Shown in pieces: positions 26,101 through 34,107 of a stretch of 35,794 nucleotides of DNA. A program made the position numbers and the translations under genes. Origin of the DNA: CAZSAL01 sp964604825 (GTDB lineage Bacteria; Elusimicrobiota; Elusimicrobia; 2-01-FULL-59-12). The stretch covers positions 1 to 35,794 of the forward strand of contig CAZSAL010000027.1 in assembly GCA_964604825.1 (NCBI GenBank). Reading direction: 5' to 3'. Positions within the stretch are counted from its first letter, which is position 1; every line of letters starts with the position of its first letter. The notes under the pieces were generated by a model. That model had not been told where the DNA came from. It searched no databases and saw nothing but the letters and a program-made list of their open reading frames with translations.

Positions 26101-27243
26101 ATGTCTGAGCCGTTAATCGGGCTCGAAGATGTTATCGTTGCCGCCTCCTCCATTTGTTCCATAGACGGGGAAAACGGCGTTCTCCGCTATCGCGGGTACG
26201 ACGTCTCCGATCTGGTGGAAAATTCTTCTTATGAGGAAGTCGCTTTCCTGCTGCTTTATGGACAGCTTCCCACCGCGGCGCAGTTTAAAGCATTCAATGC
26301 GGAATTGAGCAGGAACCGGCCCATCCCCGAAGGGCTTTTCGCGATATTGAAGGATTTGCCGCCGACCGCCGATCCCATGGCCTGGCTGCGCACCGCAGTA
26401 TCGGCCCTGGCCGCTTTCGACCCGGAATCCGAAGATGGTTCCGAAGAAGCCAACCTGCGCAAAACCATCCGCCTCACCGCCCAGATGCCTACGCTGGTCG
26501 CGGCCCTGGAAAGGGTGCGGCTCAAAGAGTCGGTGGTTTCGCCGGACGCGTCGCTTAGCCATGCCAGCAATTTTCTCTACATGCTTACAGGCAAACGGCC
26601 CGATGAAATAAGAAGCCGCGCCATGGATAGCGCGCTGATCATTCAGGCCGATCACGAATTCAATGCGTCGACGTTCGCGGCGCGGGTGACCGTTGCCACG
26701 CTTTCGGACATTCATTCGGGCATAACAAGCGCGGTTGGCACGCTGAAAGGTCCGCTCCACGGGGGTGCTACCAGGCGCGTCATGGAGATGCTTGAAGCGA
26801 TAGGTAGCGTGGATAATGTGGAAAGCTACATCCGGAAGCAGCTTGCTGCGAAAAAGAGAATCATGGGTTTTGGCCACCGGGTTTACACTACAGTTGATCC
26901 CCGTGCCGCGCTTTTCAAGAAAATTTCCAAAGAATTAAGCCGGAAAATCGGGCCGGCAAAGTGGTATGAAATCGCGGAACTGACCGAGAAAGTAGTATTG
27001 CAGGAGAAGAAGCTTTATCCAAATCTCGATTTTTATTCCGCTTCCGTATACAGCTACCTTGGCATTCCCAAGGATCTGTTCCCTATGATATTCGCGATCA
27101 GCCGCAGCATCGGCTGGTGCACGCACATGATCGAACAGTACCGCAACAACCGCATAATCCGCCCGCTTGCCCAGTATGCGGGTCCTCACGGGTTGAAGTA
27201 CATACCCATAGCCTCCCGCAACGAGAATAACATCGCTAAATGA
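26101..27243 (+). CDS. gltA: Citrate synthase (type II-like, short form)
   Basis: Condenses acetyl-CoA and oxaloacetate to citrate at the entry of the TCA cycle. Catalytic residues are present: H220 in GPLHGGA, H259 in GFGHRVY and D310 in NLDFYSASVY; H185 lies in ADHEFNAST. At 380 residues it is the short form shared by Gram-positive-type citrate synthases and 2-methylcitrate synthases, so propionyl-CoA activity cannot be excluded. AAGGAGA (26088-26094) fixes ATG 26101. It lies 43 bp after folE and overlaps marC by 4 bp (ATGA). Together with gltBD in this window it supplies and uses the 2-oxoglutarate branch. Confidence 0.94.
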   Translation: MSEPLIGLEDVIVAASSICSIDGENGVLRYRGYDVSDLVENSSYEEVAFLLLYGQLPTAAQFKAFNAELSRNRPIPEGLFAILKDLPPTADPMAWLRTAVSALAAFDPESEDGSEEANLRKTIRLTAQMPTLVAALERVRLKESVVSPDASLSHASNFLYMLTGKRPDEIRSRAMDSALIIQADHEFNASTFAARVTVATLSDIHSGITSAVGTLKGPLHGGATRRVMEMLEAIGSVDNVESYIRKQLAAKKRIMGFGHRVYTTVDPRAALFKKISKELSRKIGPAKWYEIAELTEKVVLQEKKLYPNLDFYSASVYSYLGIPKDLFPMIFAISRSIGWCTHMIEQYRNNRIIRPLAQYAGPHGLKYIPIASRNENNIAK

Positions 27244-27812
27244 GCGGTTTCATTTACACTTTCATCCCGATTTTCGTTGCTATGGATATCGGAGGCAACA
27301 TCCCCGTGTTTCTTTCCCTGACCAAAGGCCTGACGGACGAGGAGCGCAACCGCGTAAATCTGCAGGCTGTGATCACCGCCTTCCTGATCAGCGCAGTATT
27401 CATAACCATAGGTCGATTTATTTTTCGGGTGCTTGGCATATCCGCAGCTGATTTCGAAATTGCAGGTGGAGCGCTGCTGCTGGTGTTCTCCATAGTGGAG
27501 ATGCTTCATATCGGCGGCGAAAAGCGCGTCCCGAGCGCGCATGTCGGACCTGTCCCACTAGGCACGCCGCTCATAGTAGGGCCTGCGGTGCTTACCTCTT
27601 TGTTGATCCTGATCGGGTTGCGGGGATATTTTGTTACGTTTACGGCCCTGTCCGCCAACCTGCTTCTGGTGGGTCTGTGTTTCTGGCAGAGCAGGCAGGT
27701 TATCCGCGCCGTCGGGGAAGACGGCTTAAAAGCGATCTCCCAGGTCGTCAGCCTGTTCCTTGCCGCCATCGCGGTCAGCATGATCCGCCGAGGCATTCAG
27801 AGCCTGCATTAA
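27240..27812 (+). CDS. MarC/SnatA-family integral membrane protein
   Basis: A 190-residue protein with about six membrane helices. Family features are an N-terminal PIFVAMDIGGNIPVFLSLTKG, the central AGGALLLVFSIVEML and the second-half PLGTPLIVGPAVLTSLL, the internally repeated helix-break pattern of MarC proteins. Members are linked to amino acid transport (SnatA in Thermococcus), but the role of most is unknown; the old link to multiple antibiotic resistance is unreliable. Its ATG overlaps the citrate synthase stop by 4 bp, so expression is coupled. Confidence 0.88.
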   Translation: MSGFIYTFIPIFVAMDIGGNIPVFLSLTKGLTDEERNRVNLQAVITAFLISAVFITIGRFIFRVLGISAADFEIAGGALLLVFSIVEMLHIGGEKRVPSAHVGPVPLGTPLIVGPAVLTSLLILIGLRGYFVTFTALSANLLLVGLCFWQSRQVIRAVGEDGLKAISQVVSLFLAAIAVSMIRRGIQSLH

Positions 27813-27834
27813 ATTTCTACATTACAAAAAACGG

Positions 27835-27864
27835 AATGGCATCAGTTTTTAACGCGATGTCATT
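27835..27864 (+). terminator. Possible imperfect terminator hairpin after marC
   Basis: AATGGCATC (27835-27843) can pair with GATGTCATT (27856-27864) with one G-U pair, around a 12-nt loop. The downstream T content is low (TCGTCTC), so termination would be weak. The rest of 27813-27982 holds nothing else I can support. Confidence 0.3.
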
Positions 27865-27982
27865 TCGTCTCATTAGCTGCTGATCCTTTGGCAAACCCGC
27901 TAGAGATTTAGGGACGAGGTTTTCCAAAAATCGCCTCTTTGAATGCAATATTTCATTCAGCATAACGTCCGATCGAAGTTGC

Positions 27983-27988
27983 TAAAAT
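27983..27988 (+). promoter_or_regulatory. -10-like element before the Kdp-type operon
   Basis: TAAAAT (5 of 6) ends 6 nt before GTG 27995, placing a transcription start at or next to the start codon. GGGAG directly abuts the GTG and is too close to act as a normal ribosome-binding site. No -35 at proper spacing was seen. Confidence 0.4.
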
Positions 27989-27994
27989 GCGGGA

Positions 27995-29455
27995 GTGAAA
28001 CGGGAATACCTGCTGGCAGTTTTTACGGTTGCGGCATGCACCGGCATCTGTTTTCTTATTTTTCCTCGAGCCGAGTTAACAAACCTGGTGATGGTTTATC
28101 TGCTGGGAACGCTGGCTGTGGCCGCCAGGGGGTATCGCGGCCCGGCCGCTCTGACTTCTGCCCTGAGCGTTCTTCTCTTTGATTTCTTTTTTGTCCCTCC
28201 GCGATTTACGTTCAGTGTTTCCGATACGCAGTATCTCTGGACATTCGTCGTTATGTTCGCAGTTGCGATGTCGATCAGCCATTTGACTATACGCCTGCGG
28301 GAAGAGGCAGAAGCCGCAAAACGCGGGCAGAAGCAAACAGGTATGATGCACGCCTTCACGCAGCTGCTGGCAAATACCCGCAGCCCCGGCAAGACTTTGC
28401 GCGTCGCAGCGGATCATGTGGCAGAAACCTTTGCCGGAGAAGTAACAATCTTCGTCCCGGGAAGTACCGGCGGACTCCAGGCAGCGGTGCGTACGTGTCC
28501 GGAAGAACTGAGTGACAAGCAGCATGCTGTGGCGCAGTGGGTTTACGACAGCGGCCAGCATGCGGGCATGGGCACGGATTCACTGCCGGATGCGGAAGCT
28601 ATTTATGTCCCGATATTGGGCGCGGAAGGCCCGGTTGGCGTAGTGTCAATGAAACCGCTGGTGCGCCGCAATCGTCCGGATCCCGATCAAAGAAAGCTCC
28701 TTGATTCTTTTGCACACCAGATCGGCATGGCCCTTGAGGTTGAGCGGTTTCAGGACAATGCTAGAAAAGCGGAGATGGAAGCTGAAGCCGAAGGAATGCG
28801 CAGTTCCCTCTTGAGTTCCGTTTCGCATGATTTTCGTACGCCGCTGGCCGCCATCATGGGTTCTGCCGATGCCTTGCTCGGCAAGGAAGAACTTCTCAGT
28901 AACGACGCAGCCCGGGAATTGCTGGAAAATATACAGGTTGAAGGGGAGCGTCTTTCCAGGCTGGTGCAGAACGTTCTCGAAATCACACGGCTTGAATCCG
29001 ACAAGGTAAAGATTCAAAAGGCGCTTTATCCACTTGAAGAGGTGGTGGGCAGTTCCCTTGAGCGCGTTGAAAAGCTGCTTGAAGGTCGGAATGTCAAAAC
29101 GGACATACCGGAAGACCTTCCGCTCGTGCCGCTTGATCCGGTGCTGATAGATCAACTGTTAATTAATCTGTTGGAAAATGCGGCGCGGCACACGCCTTCG
29201 GGAAAAAGCGTTGAAATTTCTGCAGGGAAATTTGGGGAATCAGTTTCCGTAACCGTGGCCGATGAGGGAACGGGATTGAAGCCCGATCATCTGGACCATA
29301 TTTTTGATAAATTTTACCGTGATCCTTCTTCTCCGGGTGCGGGATTGGGCCTTTCCATTTGCCGGGCTATCGTGACTGCGCACGGCGGGCGTATCTGGGC
29401 AGAAAATCGTCCCGGTGGCGGAGCAGTTTTCCGTTTTTCGCTGCCATTAAAGTGA
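27995..29455 (+). CDS. KdpD-C-like membrane histidine kinase (DUF4118-GAF-HisKA-HATPase)
   Basis: Corresponds to the C-terminal half of KdpD as a separate gene. Four membrane helices form a DUF4118 domain (about 5-98, with FDFFFVPPRFTFSV). A GAF-like domain follows (about 115-250). Then come HisKA with SVSHDFRTPL (phospho-accepting H278) and an HATPase domain with N-box NLLENAARH (391-399), DEGTG (423-427), FDKFYR and GAGLGLS (448-454). The KdpD N-terminal ATP-binding and USP domains are absent; they are encoded two genes downstream. It should autophosphorylate and pass phosphate to the regulator encoded 6 bp later. The start GTG 27995 follows a -10-like TAAAAT. The kinase domain is intact. 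Confidence 0.9.
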   Translation: MKREYLLAVFTVAACTGICFLIFPRAELTNLVMVYLLGTLAVAARGYRGPAALTSALSVLLFDFFFVPPRFTFSVSDTQYLWTFVVMFAVAMSISHLTIRLREEAEAAKRGQKQTGMMHAFTQLLANTRSPGKTLRVAADHVAETFAGEVTIFVPGSTGGLQAAVRTCPEELSDKQHAVAQWVYDSGQHAGMGTDSLPDAEAIYVPILGAEGPVGVVSMKPLVRRNRPDPDQRKLLDSFAHQIGMALEVERFQDNARKAEMEAEAEGMRSSLLSSVSHDFRTPLAAIMGSADALLGKEELLSNDAARELLENIQVEGERLSRLVQNVLEITRLESDKVKIQKALYPLEEVVGSSLERVEKLLEGRNVKTDIPEDLPLVPLDPVLIDQLLINLLENAARHTPSGKSVEISAGKFGESVSVTVADEGTGLKPDHLDHIFDKFYRDPSSPGAGLGLSICRAIVTAHGGRIWAENRPGGGAVFRFSLPLK

Positions 29456-29461
29456 CAATTT

Positions 29462-30160
29462 ATGGATTCTGAAAAAACTTTGCTGGTCATTGAAGATGAG
29501 CAGGCCATTCTGACCTTCCTGAGGTCATCTCTGGAGAAAAATCACTGGCAGGTTATAGAGGCCAGGACAGGAAAGCTTGGACTTGATCTGGCTGCTTCGC
29601 GAAAACCTTCGGTCATCCTTCTTGATCTGGGACTTCCTGACCAGGACGGCATCCAGGTTCTGAAAAGCCTGCGTAAATGGACTTCCGCGCCTGTGATCAT
29701 CATATCGGCAAGGGGGCAGGAGCCTGATAAGATTCGCGGCCTGGATGCCGGTGCCGATGATTACCTGACAAAACCTTTCGGTGTGGCGGAACTGCTCGCC
29801 CGCCTGCGGGTCGCTGTGCGGCATGCGCGGCAAAAACCGGAAGACGCCGCTCCGCTCTACGAACATGAAGGGCTTCGGGTAGATCTTGTTTCCCGCCGCG
29901 TATGGCTTAAGAAAAAAGAAATTCGCCTTTCTCCGCTGCAATATGATTTGCTTTCTGTGCTTGTAAGAAATTCCGGGCGGGTGGTAAGCCAGAGCCAGTT
30001 GATGCGGGAAGTCTGGGGTGAAGCCCGCGAAGTGACGCCCGAACTCGTGCGGATAACGGTATATCAGCTGCGCCATAAAATCGAGCCGGATCCTGTCCGT
30101 CCGCGCTGCCTGAAAACCGAGCCGGGCGTGGGTTACAGGCTCGAATCTCCGGAAGAATGA
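29462..30160 (+). CDS. kdpE: KdpE-like OmpR-family response regulator
   Basis: The receiver domain (1-120) has the acidic pair E11/D12, phosphorylation site D55 (VILLDLGLPD), the switch Ser (ISARG) and K104. The winged-helix DNA-binding domain (about 130-230) has LSPLQYDLLSVL, the recognition helix region VTPELVRITVYQLRHKIE and the wing PGVGYRL. The pattern RKWTSAPVIIISARGQE and the terminal R-x-K-TEPGVGYRL match KdpE. The length of 232 residues is typical. It is 6 bp after the kinase and overlaps the next gene by 4 bp. The usual target, kdpFABC, is not in the window, so its regulon may differ. Confidence 0.9.
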   Translation: MDSEKTLLVIEDEQAILTFLRSSLEKNHWQVIEARTGKLGLDLAASRKPSVILLDLGLPDQDGIQVLKSLRKWTSAPVIIISARGQEPDKIRGLDAGADDYLTKPFGVAELLARLRVAVRHARQKPEDAAPLYEHEGLRVDLVSRRVWLKKKEIRLSPLQYDLLSVLVRNSGRVVSQSQLMREVWGEAREVTPELVRITVYQLRHKIEPDPVRPRCLKTEPGVGYRLESPEE

Positions 30161-32619
30161 TAATGGAAAAAAGACCTGATCCAGATAAATTATTGAAAAA
30201 GGTGCAGGCCGAGGAAGAAGCGGCCAGGCGCGGCAAGTTGAAGCTGTTTTTCGGCGCCAATGCCGGAGTGGGAAAAACCTATGCCATGCTCGAATCCGCC
30301 CAGGCAAGGAAAAAGGAAGGCTGGGATGTCGTAGCCGGCATTGTGGAAACGCATGGTCGCCCGGAGACTGCGGAACTGCTGGAAGGGCTGGAGATACTTC
30401 CGCGCAGGCATATAAGCTACAAGGGAGTCACGCTTCAGGAATTTGATCTGGATGCCGCTCTGGCGCGCAGACCAACTCTGATTCTTATAGATGAACTGGC
30501 ACATACAAACGCCCCGGGGTCGCGCCACGCCAAGCGCTGGCAGGATGTGGAAGAACTTCTTGACGCCGGAATCAGTGTTTACACCACGCTTAATGTTCAG
30601 CACTGGGAAAGCCTTAACGACGTCGTTGCCCAGATTACGAATGTGCTGGTACGGGAAACGGTTCCCGATACCTTCCTTGAGAGAGCGCATGAACTTGAGC
30701 TGGTGGACATCGCTCCCGAGGACCTGCTTAAGCGGCTGAAAGAGGGGAAAGTTTATTGTGGAGACCTGGCAGGGAAGGCCGCCGATAATTTTTTCCAGCC
30801 TGGCAATCTTATAGCCCTGCGCGAGCTCGCTCTTAGGCATACCGCCGAGCGCGTTGATATCCAGATGCATGCTTTTAAGGAAGAGCATGCCATACACATT
30901 GTCTGGCCGGCGGGAGAGCGCCTGATGGTGGCTGTGAGCCCCAGTCCGATGTCTGCGCGTTTGGTGCGGGCAACACATCGTCTCGCAACGCGACTGCACG
31001 CCAGATGGTTTGCCGCCAGCGTCGAGACGCCGGCTCTGGCAAAATTGGCGCCTGAGGACCGCGCACACTTGATAGATAATCTTCACCTTGCGGAAACATT
31101 AGGGGCGGAAACCGTGACTCTTTCCGGCCAGGATGTCGCCGCGGAGATCCTGGATTTCGCCCGGAAAAATAACGTCACCAAGATAGTTATAGGTAAACCC
31201 GCTCAACCGCGCTGGAAGGAATGGTTCCAGGGGTCGGTCGTGAATCAGCTCGCCCGGCGCTGCGGCGATATCGACCTTTACGTTATCAGTGGTTTTGGCC
31301 AGAGCCTGGGTTTAAAGCGGTCTTCGGTGTCTGCTGCAGCAGAGCCTGCGGCGGGAATTATCTGGGCCGTCGTCACTGTCATTGCATGCACGATCGTTTG
31401 CTGGCCGTTGTTCCATTTAATCGATCGCGCGAACCTGGCGATGATCTATCTGCTGGGAGTCACCGGAGTAGCTTACTGGTTCGGGCGCAGGGCTTCGTTT
31501 GTAGCGGCTATTATGGGAGTAATGGCCTTTGATTTCTTCTTTGTGCCGCCCTACTTTACCCTTGCCGTTACTAACCCGCAATATGTTTTTACTTTTGGGG
31601 TAATGTTCGCGGTGGCTGTTCTGATAGGCACGCTGACAAGCAGGCTGAGATTTCAATCTGAACAGATTAGAAAGCGCGAAGAGCGCACCCGCGTGTTATA
31701 CAGGTTGAGTCGGGAATTGTCTGAAACGCCTGATCCAAAACAGTTGCTGGATATAGCACAGCAAAGGTTGAGTGAATTCTATCGGATTCCATTGGCGATT
31801 CTGGCGCCGGGAAAGGACAGCTCTCTGGAAATTGCCGCAGGTGATTCCTCTGCGGTTGATTCTGGAAGCGCCGCTCATGAATATGCGGTTGCGGACTGGG
31901 TGTATGAACACGGCCAGACCGCCGGTGCAGGGACCGACACATTGTCCGGATCAGGAAGCCTTTACGTGCCGCTCAAGGGGATTCGTAAAACCATGGGAAT
32001 TCTGGCGCTGCGTCCGGCTGATGTGAGAAGCCTGCAGGAACCTGAACAGCTCCGGCTCCTGGAGACCTTTGCCAGGGAAATCGGCGGAGCTCTGGAAAGC
32101 ACGAAGCTTACCGAGGCGGCCGGACGCGCAGAGATGCAGATGGAACTGCTGTCTATGAACGCTGTAAAGCAGGAAACAGGCGGCAGACTCCAGGACTCCA
32201 TTAACGAAAAGAGCGTTGTTTGGCTCTCTCCAGGCCAGACGCGGGAACAAATAATAAGGAAGCTTATAGCCGCACTGGAACTGCCGAACTCTGCGCAGAG
32301 TTTCGACGCGGTGATGGAACGGGAGAAGGTCAGTACTACAGATCTTGGAAGCGGACTGGCCATGCCGCACGCGCGATTGGCCGGAATCGCTAAAGTCAAG
32401 GCGGCTCTCGGCATATCGAAAGAAGGTCCGGTTCATGTCTGGGTACTGTTCTTCGGGCCGCAGGAAGATCCCAAAGCGCATCTTGCGTTCCTGGCCAGGG
32501 TCGCAGGCTTTTTCCAGGCAACAGGTCGCATCCAGGATATCTTGAAGCTTCAGTCCGCACAGGAAGTCCTGGACTACATACGGCACTCGGAAGAAACCGG
32601 ACAATTTTCGCCTTCCTGA
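30157..32619 (+). CDS. Kinase-less KdpD sensor fused to a PTS EIIA domain
   Basis: Domains in order (residues): KdpD N-terminal sensor with P-loop GANAGVGKT (33-41) and LILIDELAHTN (108-118), to about 240; USP-like domain (about 250-385, VIGKPAQPRWKEWFQGSV); four-helix DUF4118 (about 400-497, FDFFFVPPYFTLAV); a coiled linker; GAF (about 510-650). A KdpD would continue with HisKA/HATPase, but both are missing. Instead residues 686-808 form a fructose/nitrogen-type PTS EIIA domain with the phospho-accepting His in GSGLAMPHAR (H738). The total is 820 residues. The ATG overlaps the regulator stop by 4 bp; ATG 30163 is better spaced from GGAAGA. The DUF4118-GAF part is a paralogue of that in the kinase two genes upstream. 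Probably it senses K+, c-di-AMP or ATP-related signals and modulates the kinase. Confidence 0.88.
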   Translation: MIMEKRPDPDKLLKKVQAEEEAARRGKLKLFFGANAGVGKTYAMLESAQARKKEGWDVVAGIVETHGRPETAELLEGLEILPRRHISYKGVTLQEFDLDAALARRPTLILIDELAHTNAPGSRHAKRWQDVEELLDAGISVYTTLNVQHWESLNDVVAQITNVLVRETVPDTFLERAHELELVDIAPEDLLKRLKEGKVYCGDLAGKAADNFFQPGNLIALRELALRHTAERVDIQMHAFKEEHAIHIVWPAGERLMVAVSPSPMSARLVRATHRLATRLHARWFAASVETPALAKLAPEDRAHLIDNLHLAETLGAETVTLSGQDVAAEILDFARKNNVTKIVIGKPAQPRWKEWFQGSVVNQLARRCGDIDLYVISGFGQSLGLKRSSVSAAAEPAAGIIWAVVTVIACTIVCWPLFHLIDRANLAMIYLLGVTGVAYWFGRRASFVAAIMGVMAFDFFFVPPYFTLAVTNPQYVFTFGVMFAVAVLIGTLTSRLRFQSEQIRKREERTRVLYRLSRELSETPDPKQLLDIAQQRLSEFYRIPLAILAPGKDSSLEIAAGDSSAVDSGSAAHEYAVADWVYEHGQTAGAGTDTLSGSGSLYVPLKGIRKTMGILALRPADVRSLQEPEQLRLLETFAREIGGALESTKLTEAAGRAEMQMELLSMNAVKQETGGRLQDSINEKSVVWLSPGQTREQIIRKLIAALELPNSAQSFDAVMEREKVSTTDLGSGLAMPHARLAGIAKVKAALGISKEGPVHVWVLFFGPQEDPKAHLAFLARVAGFFQATGRIQDILKLQSAQEVLDYIRHSEETGQFSPS

Positions 32620-32629
32620 CATGCCTTTA

Positions 32630-32635
32630 TATAAT
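32630..32635 (+). promoter_or_regulatory. Consensus -10 upstream of the beta-solenoid membrane protein
   Basis: A perfect TATAAT lies 64 nt before ATG 32700, in the gap after the EIIA fusion gene; a matching -35 is not evident. A leader of about 58 nt would contain the GAGGAG ribosome-binding site. Confidence 0.35.
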
Positions 32636-32699
32636 CGCTGCAAGTGGTTCGACTTTGCTCACTACTCAGAGGGAGAAGCGAATCGAAGAGGAGAATTAG

Positions 32700-33536
32700 A
32701 TGAAAAGACAAACTGCATTACTCTTAGCCGCTTTGTTGGCGCCGGCGGCTGTTTATGCCGCTGATTCTGAATTCAGAGACGTTGTTAAAGTCCGCCAGCC
32801 GATTTCGGTAAGGTCTGACGATACCGTGGCTAGCGCTGTCGCCATAGGAGATTCGATACGGGTCAATGGGACTGTGGAAGAAAACGCGGTGGCCATCGGC
32901 GGAAATATTTATGTCGGTCCGATGGGAGTTATTAAAGGCGACGCAGTGGCTCTGGGGGGAAGGGTTATCCGTGACCCGGGTTCGGCGGTTAACGGCAAGA
33001 CCACCGCATTTCCCTGGTCTCTGAGCAGGGTTGGAAAAGGCCTTGCCGTTGTGGTGCCTGCTATGACGGCAGGACTTGGCGCGGTTGTCGGCGCTGCCAT
33101 CATCTTCGGCAGTGTTGGATCAATCGCGCTGGCGCTGGTCGTATTGCTTATATTCCCGGGGCAAATAGAAGCTGCCCGCCGGGAACTTGCCGGGCATCCG
33201 GTCAGCGCTCTGCTGATCGGGATACTCGCGCTGTTGATGGCATTGCCGGTAATGGTGTTTCTGGTTATCACGATCATAGGCATACCCCTCGCCTTCATGG
33301 CAGCGGCGCTGCTGATGGCCGCCTTAATTCTGGGAACGGTGACTGTGGGGCAATGGATAGGCGTCCGATTGACCGCCGCATTGAAGCGTCCGTTGTATCC
33401 GGTTTTTACGGGATTTCTGGGACTTCTGGCCTTGACAGTGGCGGCGGCGATGCCGGTGGTGGGGATTTTTATCCAGGCTTTTGTGGTCTGCTTTGCTCTT
33501 GGTTGTGTTGCGCTTTCTCGTTTCCGCTCAGTGTAA
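32700..33536 (+). CDS. Membrane protein with bactofilin-like beta-solenoid ectodomain
   Basis: A Sec signal peptide (MKRQTALLLAALLAPAAVYA) precedes a short repeat region (about 30-100). Its strands are separated by Gly/Asn turns: VASAVAIGDSIRVNG, ENAVAIGGNIYVG, GVIKGDAVALGGRV, the left-handed solenoid look of polymer-forming bactofilin-type domains. Then follow four to five membrane helices (about 110-275) with Gly/Ala-rich segments and GIPLAFMAAALLMAA. The repeats would face the periplasm. Proteins of this layout occur in many uncultivated bacteria without known function. GAGGAG lies 8 nt before ATG 32700. It is separated from the signalling operon by 80 bp and is followed by tRNA-Tyr. Confidence 0.65.
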   Translation: MKRQTALLLAALLAPAAVYAADSEFRDVVKVRQPISVRSDDTVASAVAIGDSIRVNGTVEENAVAIGGNIYVGPMGVIKGDAVALGGRVIRDPGSAVNGKTTAFPWSLSRVGKGLAVVVPAMTAGLGAVVGAAIIFGSVGSIALALVVLLIFPGQIEAARRELAGHPVSALLIGILALLMALPVMVFLVITIIGIPLAFMAAALLMAALILGTVTVGQWIGVRLTAALKRPLYPVFTGFLGLLALTVAAAMPVVGIFIQAFVVCFALGCVALSRFRSV

Positions 33537-33577
33537 GCTGAATTTTGTACGATAAATTAAATATTTGAGTCGCGTAT

Positions 33578-33661
33578 GGTCAGGTGGCAGAGCGGTCAAA
33601 TGCATCAGACTGTAAATCTGACGGGCTATGCCCTTCGTAGGTTCGAATCCTACCCTGACCA
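33578..33661 (+). tRNA. tRNA-Tyr (anticodon GTA)
   Basis: Acceptor stem GGTCAGG/CCTGACC with discriminator A, anticodon stem TCAGA/TCTGA with loop CTGTAAA (anticodon GTA), a long variable arm (CGGGCTATGCCC region) typical of bacterial tRNA-Tyr, and T-loop GTTCGAATC. CCA is not encoded. Confidence 0.96.
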
Positions 33662-33675
33662 TTCGCGACTTTTCT

Positions 33676-33704
33676 TTGACGTTTCCGCATCTTTCAAGTA
33701 AACT
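33676..33704 (+). promoter_or_regulatory. Promoter for the small membrane protein gene
   Basis: TTGACG (33676-33681, 5 of 6), a 17-bp spacer and TAAACT (33699-33704, 4 of 6). Transcription would begin near 33711, giving a leader of about 75 nt that contains the structures at 33725-33779. Confidence 0.6.
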
Positions 33705-33724
33705 CTTTCGACATAACAGGACAT

Positions 33725-33779
33725 GCGGCGGATGAGTCCATCGCCGCTAGTCCCGTCGAAGAGGAATAAGTGAACGGGA
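33725..33779 (+). other. Structured 5' leader with possible ribosome-binding-site occlusion
   Basis: GCGGCGGATG (33725-33734) pairs with CATCGCCGC (33739-33747) around an AGTC loop with one bulged G. Next, TCCCGT (33751-33756) can pair with ACGGGA (33774-33779), which covers part of the GGGAGG ribosome-binding site before GTG 33787. This could reduce translation or form a small regulatory leader; it matches no riboswitch I know. Confidence 0.4.
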
Positions 33780-33786
33780 GGTCACC

Positions 33787-34047
33787 GTGAAAAGACTTAA
33801 AACAATAGGTGTTGGTTCGGTAATGCGCATCTCTGCGGTTCTCGGCGCCGTAGCCGGCGTTCTGGCGGGGATCGTGTTGTTCGTTAACGCCATGATCGAG
33901 CAGCGTTATGTTGAAGGGTTCGTGACGCTCCTTCTGGCTCCGATTCTTTACGGGCTGATCGGTGCGCTTGTGAACGCCTTCATGGCCTGGGTTTATAATG
34001 CGGTGGCTGCACGTCTAGGCGGCATTGAGCTTTTCTTCGAAGAATAA
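33787..34047 (+). CDS. Small membrane protein (DUF3566-like)
   Basis: 86 residues: a short basic N-terminus (KRLKTIGVGSVMRIS), two hydrophobic helices (about 15-36 and 45-75) and the terminal GGIELFFEE. The pattern of K-x-I-x-V-x-S-V-x-R-I-S at the start, YGLIGALVNAFMAWVYN in the middle and a GGIE ending resembles small DUF3566-type transmembrane proteins of bacteria and archaea, which have no known function. GTG 33787 is preceded by GGGAGG at good spacing. It has its own promoter after tRNA-Tyr and ends at a strong terminator. Confidence 0.7.
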   Translation: MKRLKTIGVGSVMRISAVLGAVAGVLAGIVLFVNAMIEQRYVEGFVTLLLAPILYGLIGALVNAFMAWVYNAVAARLGGIELFFEE

Positions 34048-34071
34048 TTTCTTGGTTTTTTCTGATGCCCG

Positions 34072-34100
34072 GCCATTCCCGTTAACGGGAATGGCTTTTT
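34072..34100 (+). terminator. Rho-independent terminator
   Basis: Perfect 10-bp stem GCCATTCCCG (34072-34081)/CGGGAATGGC (34086-34095) with loop TTAA, followed by TTTTT (34096-34100). It ends the transcript of the small membrane protein gene and stops only 7 nt before the start codon of the M48 gene. Confidence 0.92.
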
Positions 34101-34107
34101 GTTTATA

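Noticed and set aside
27995..32619. Standard kdp operon
   Set aside because: No kdpF, A, B or C genes are present, and the sensor is split and lacks a joined kinase, so the usual potassium-transport annotation does not fit.
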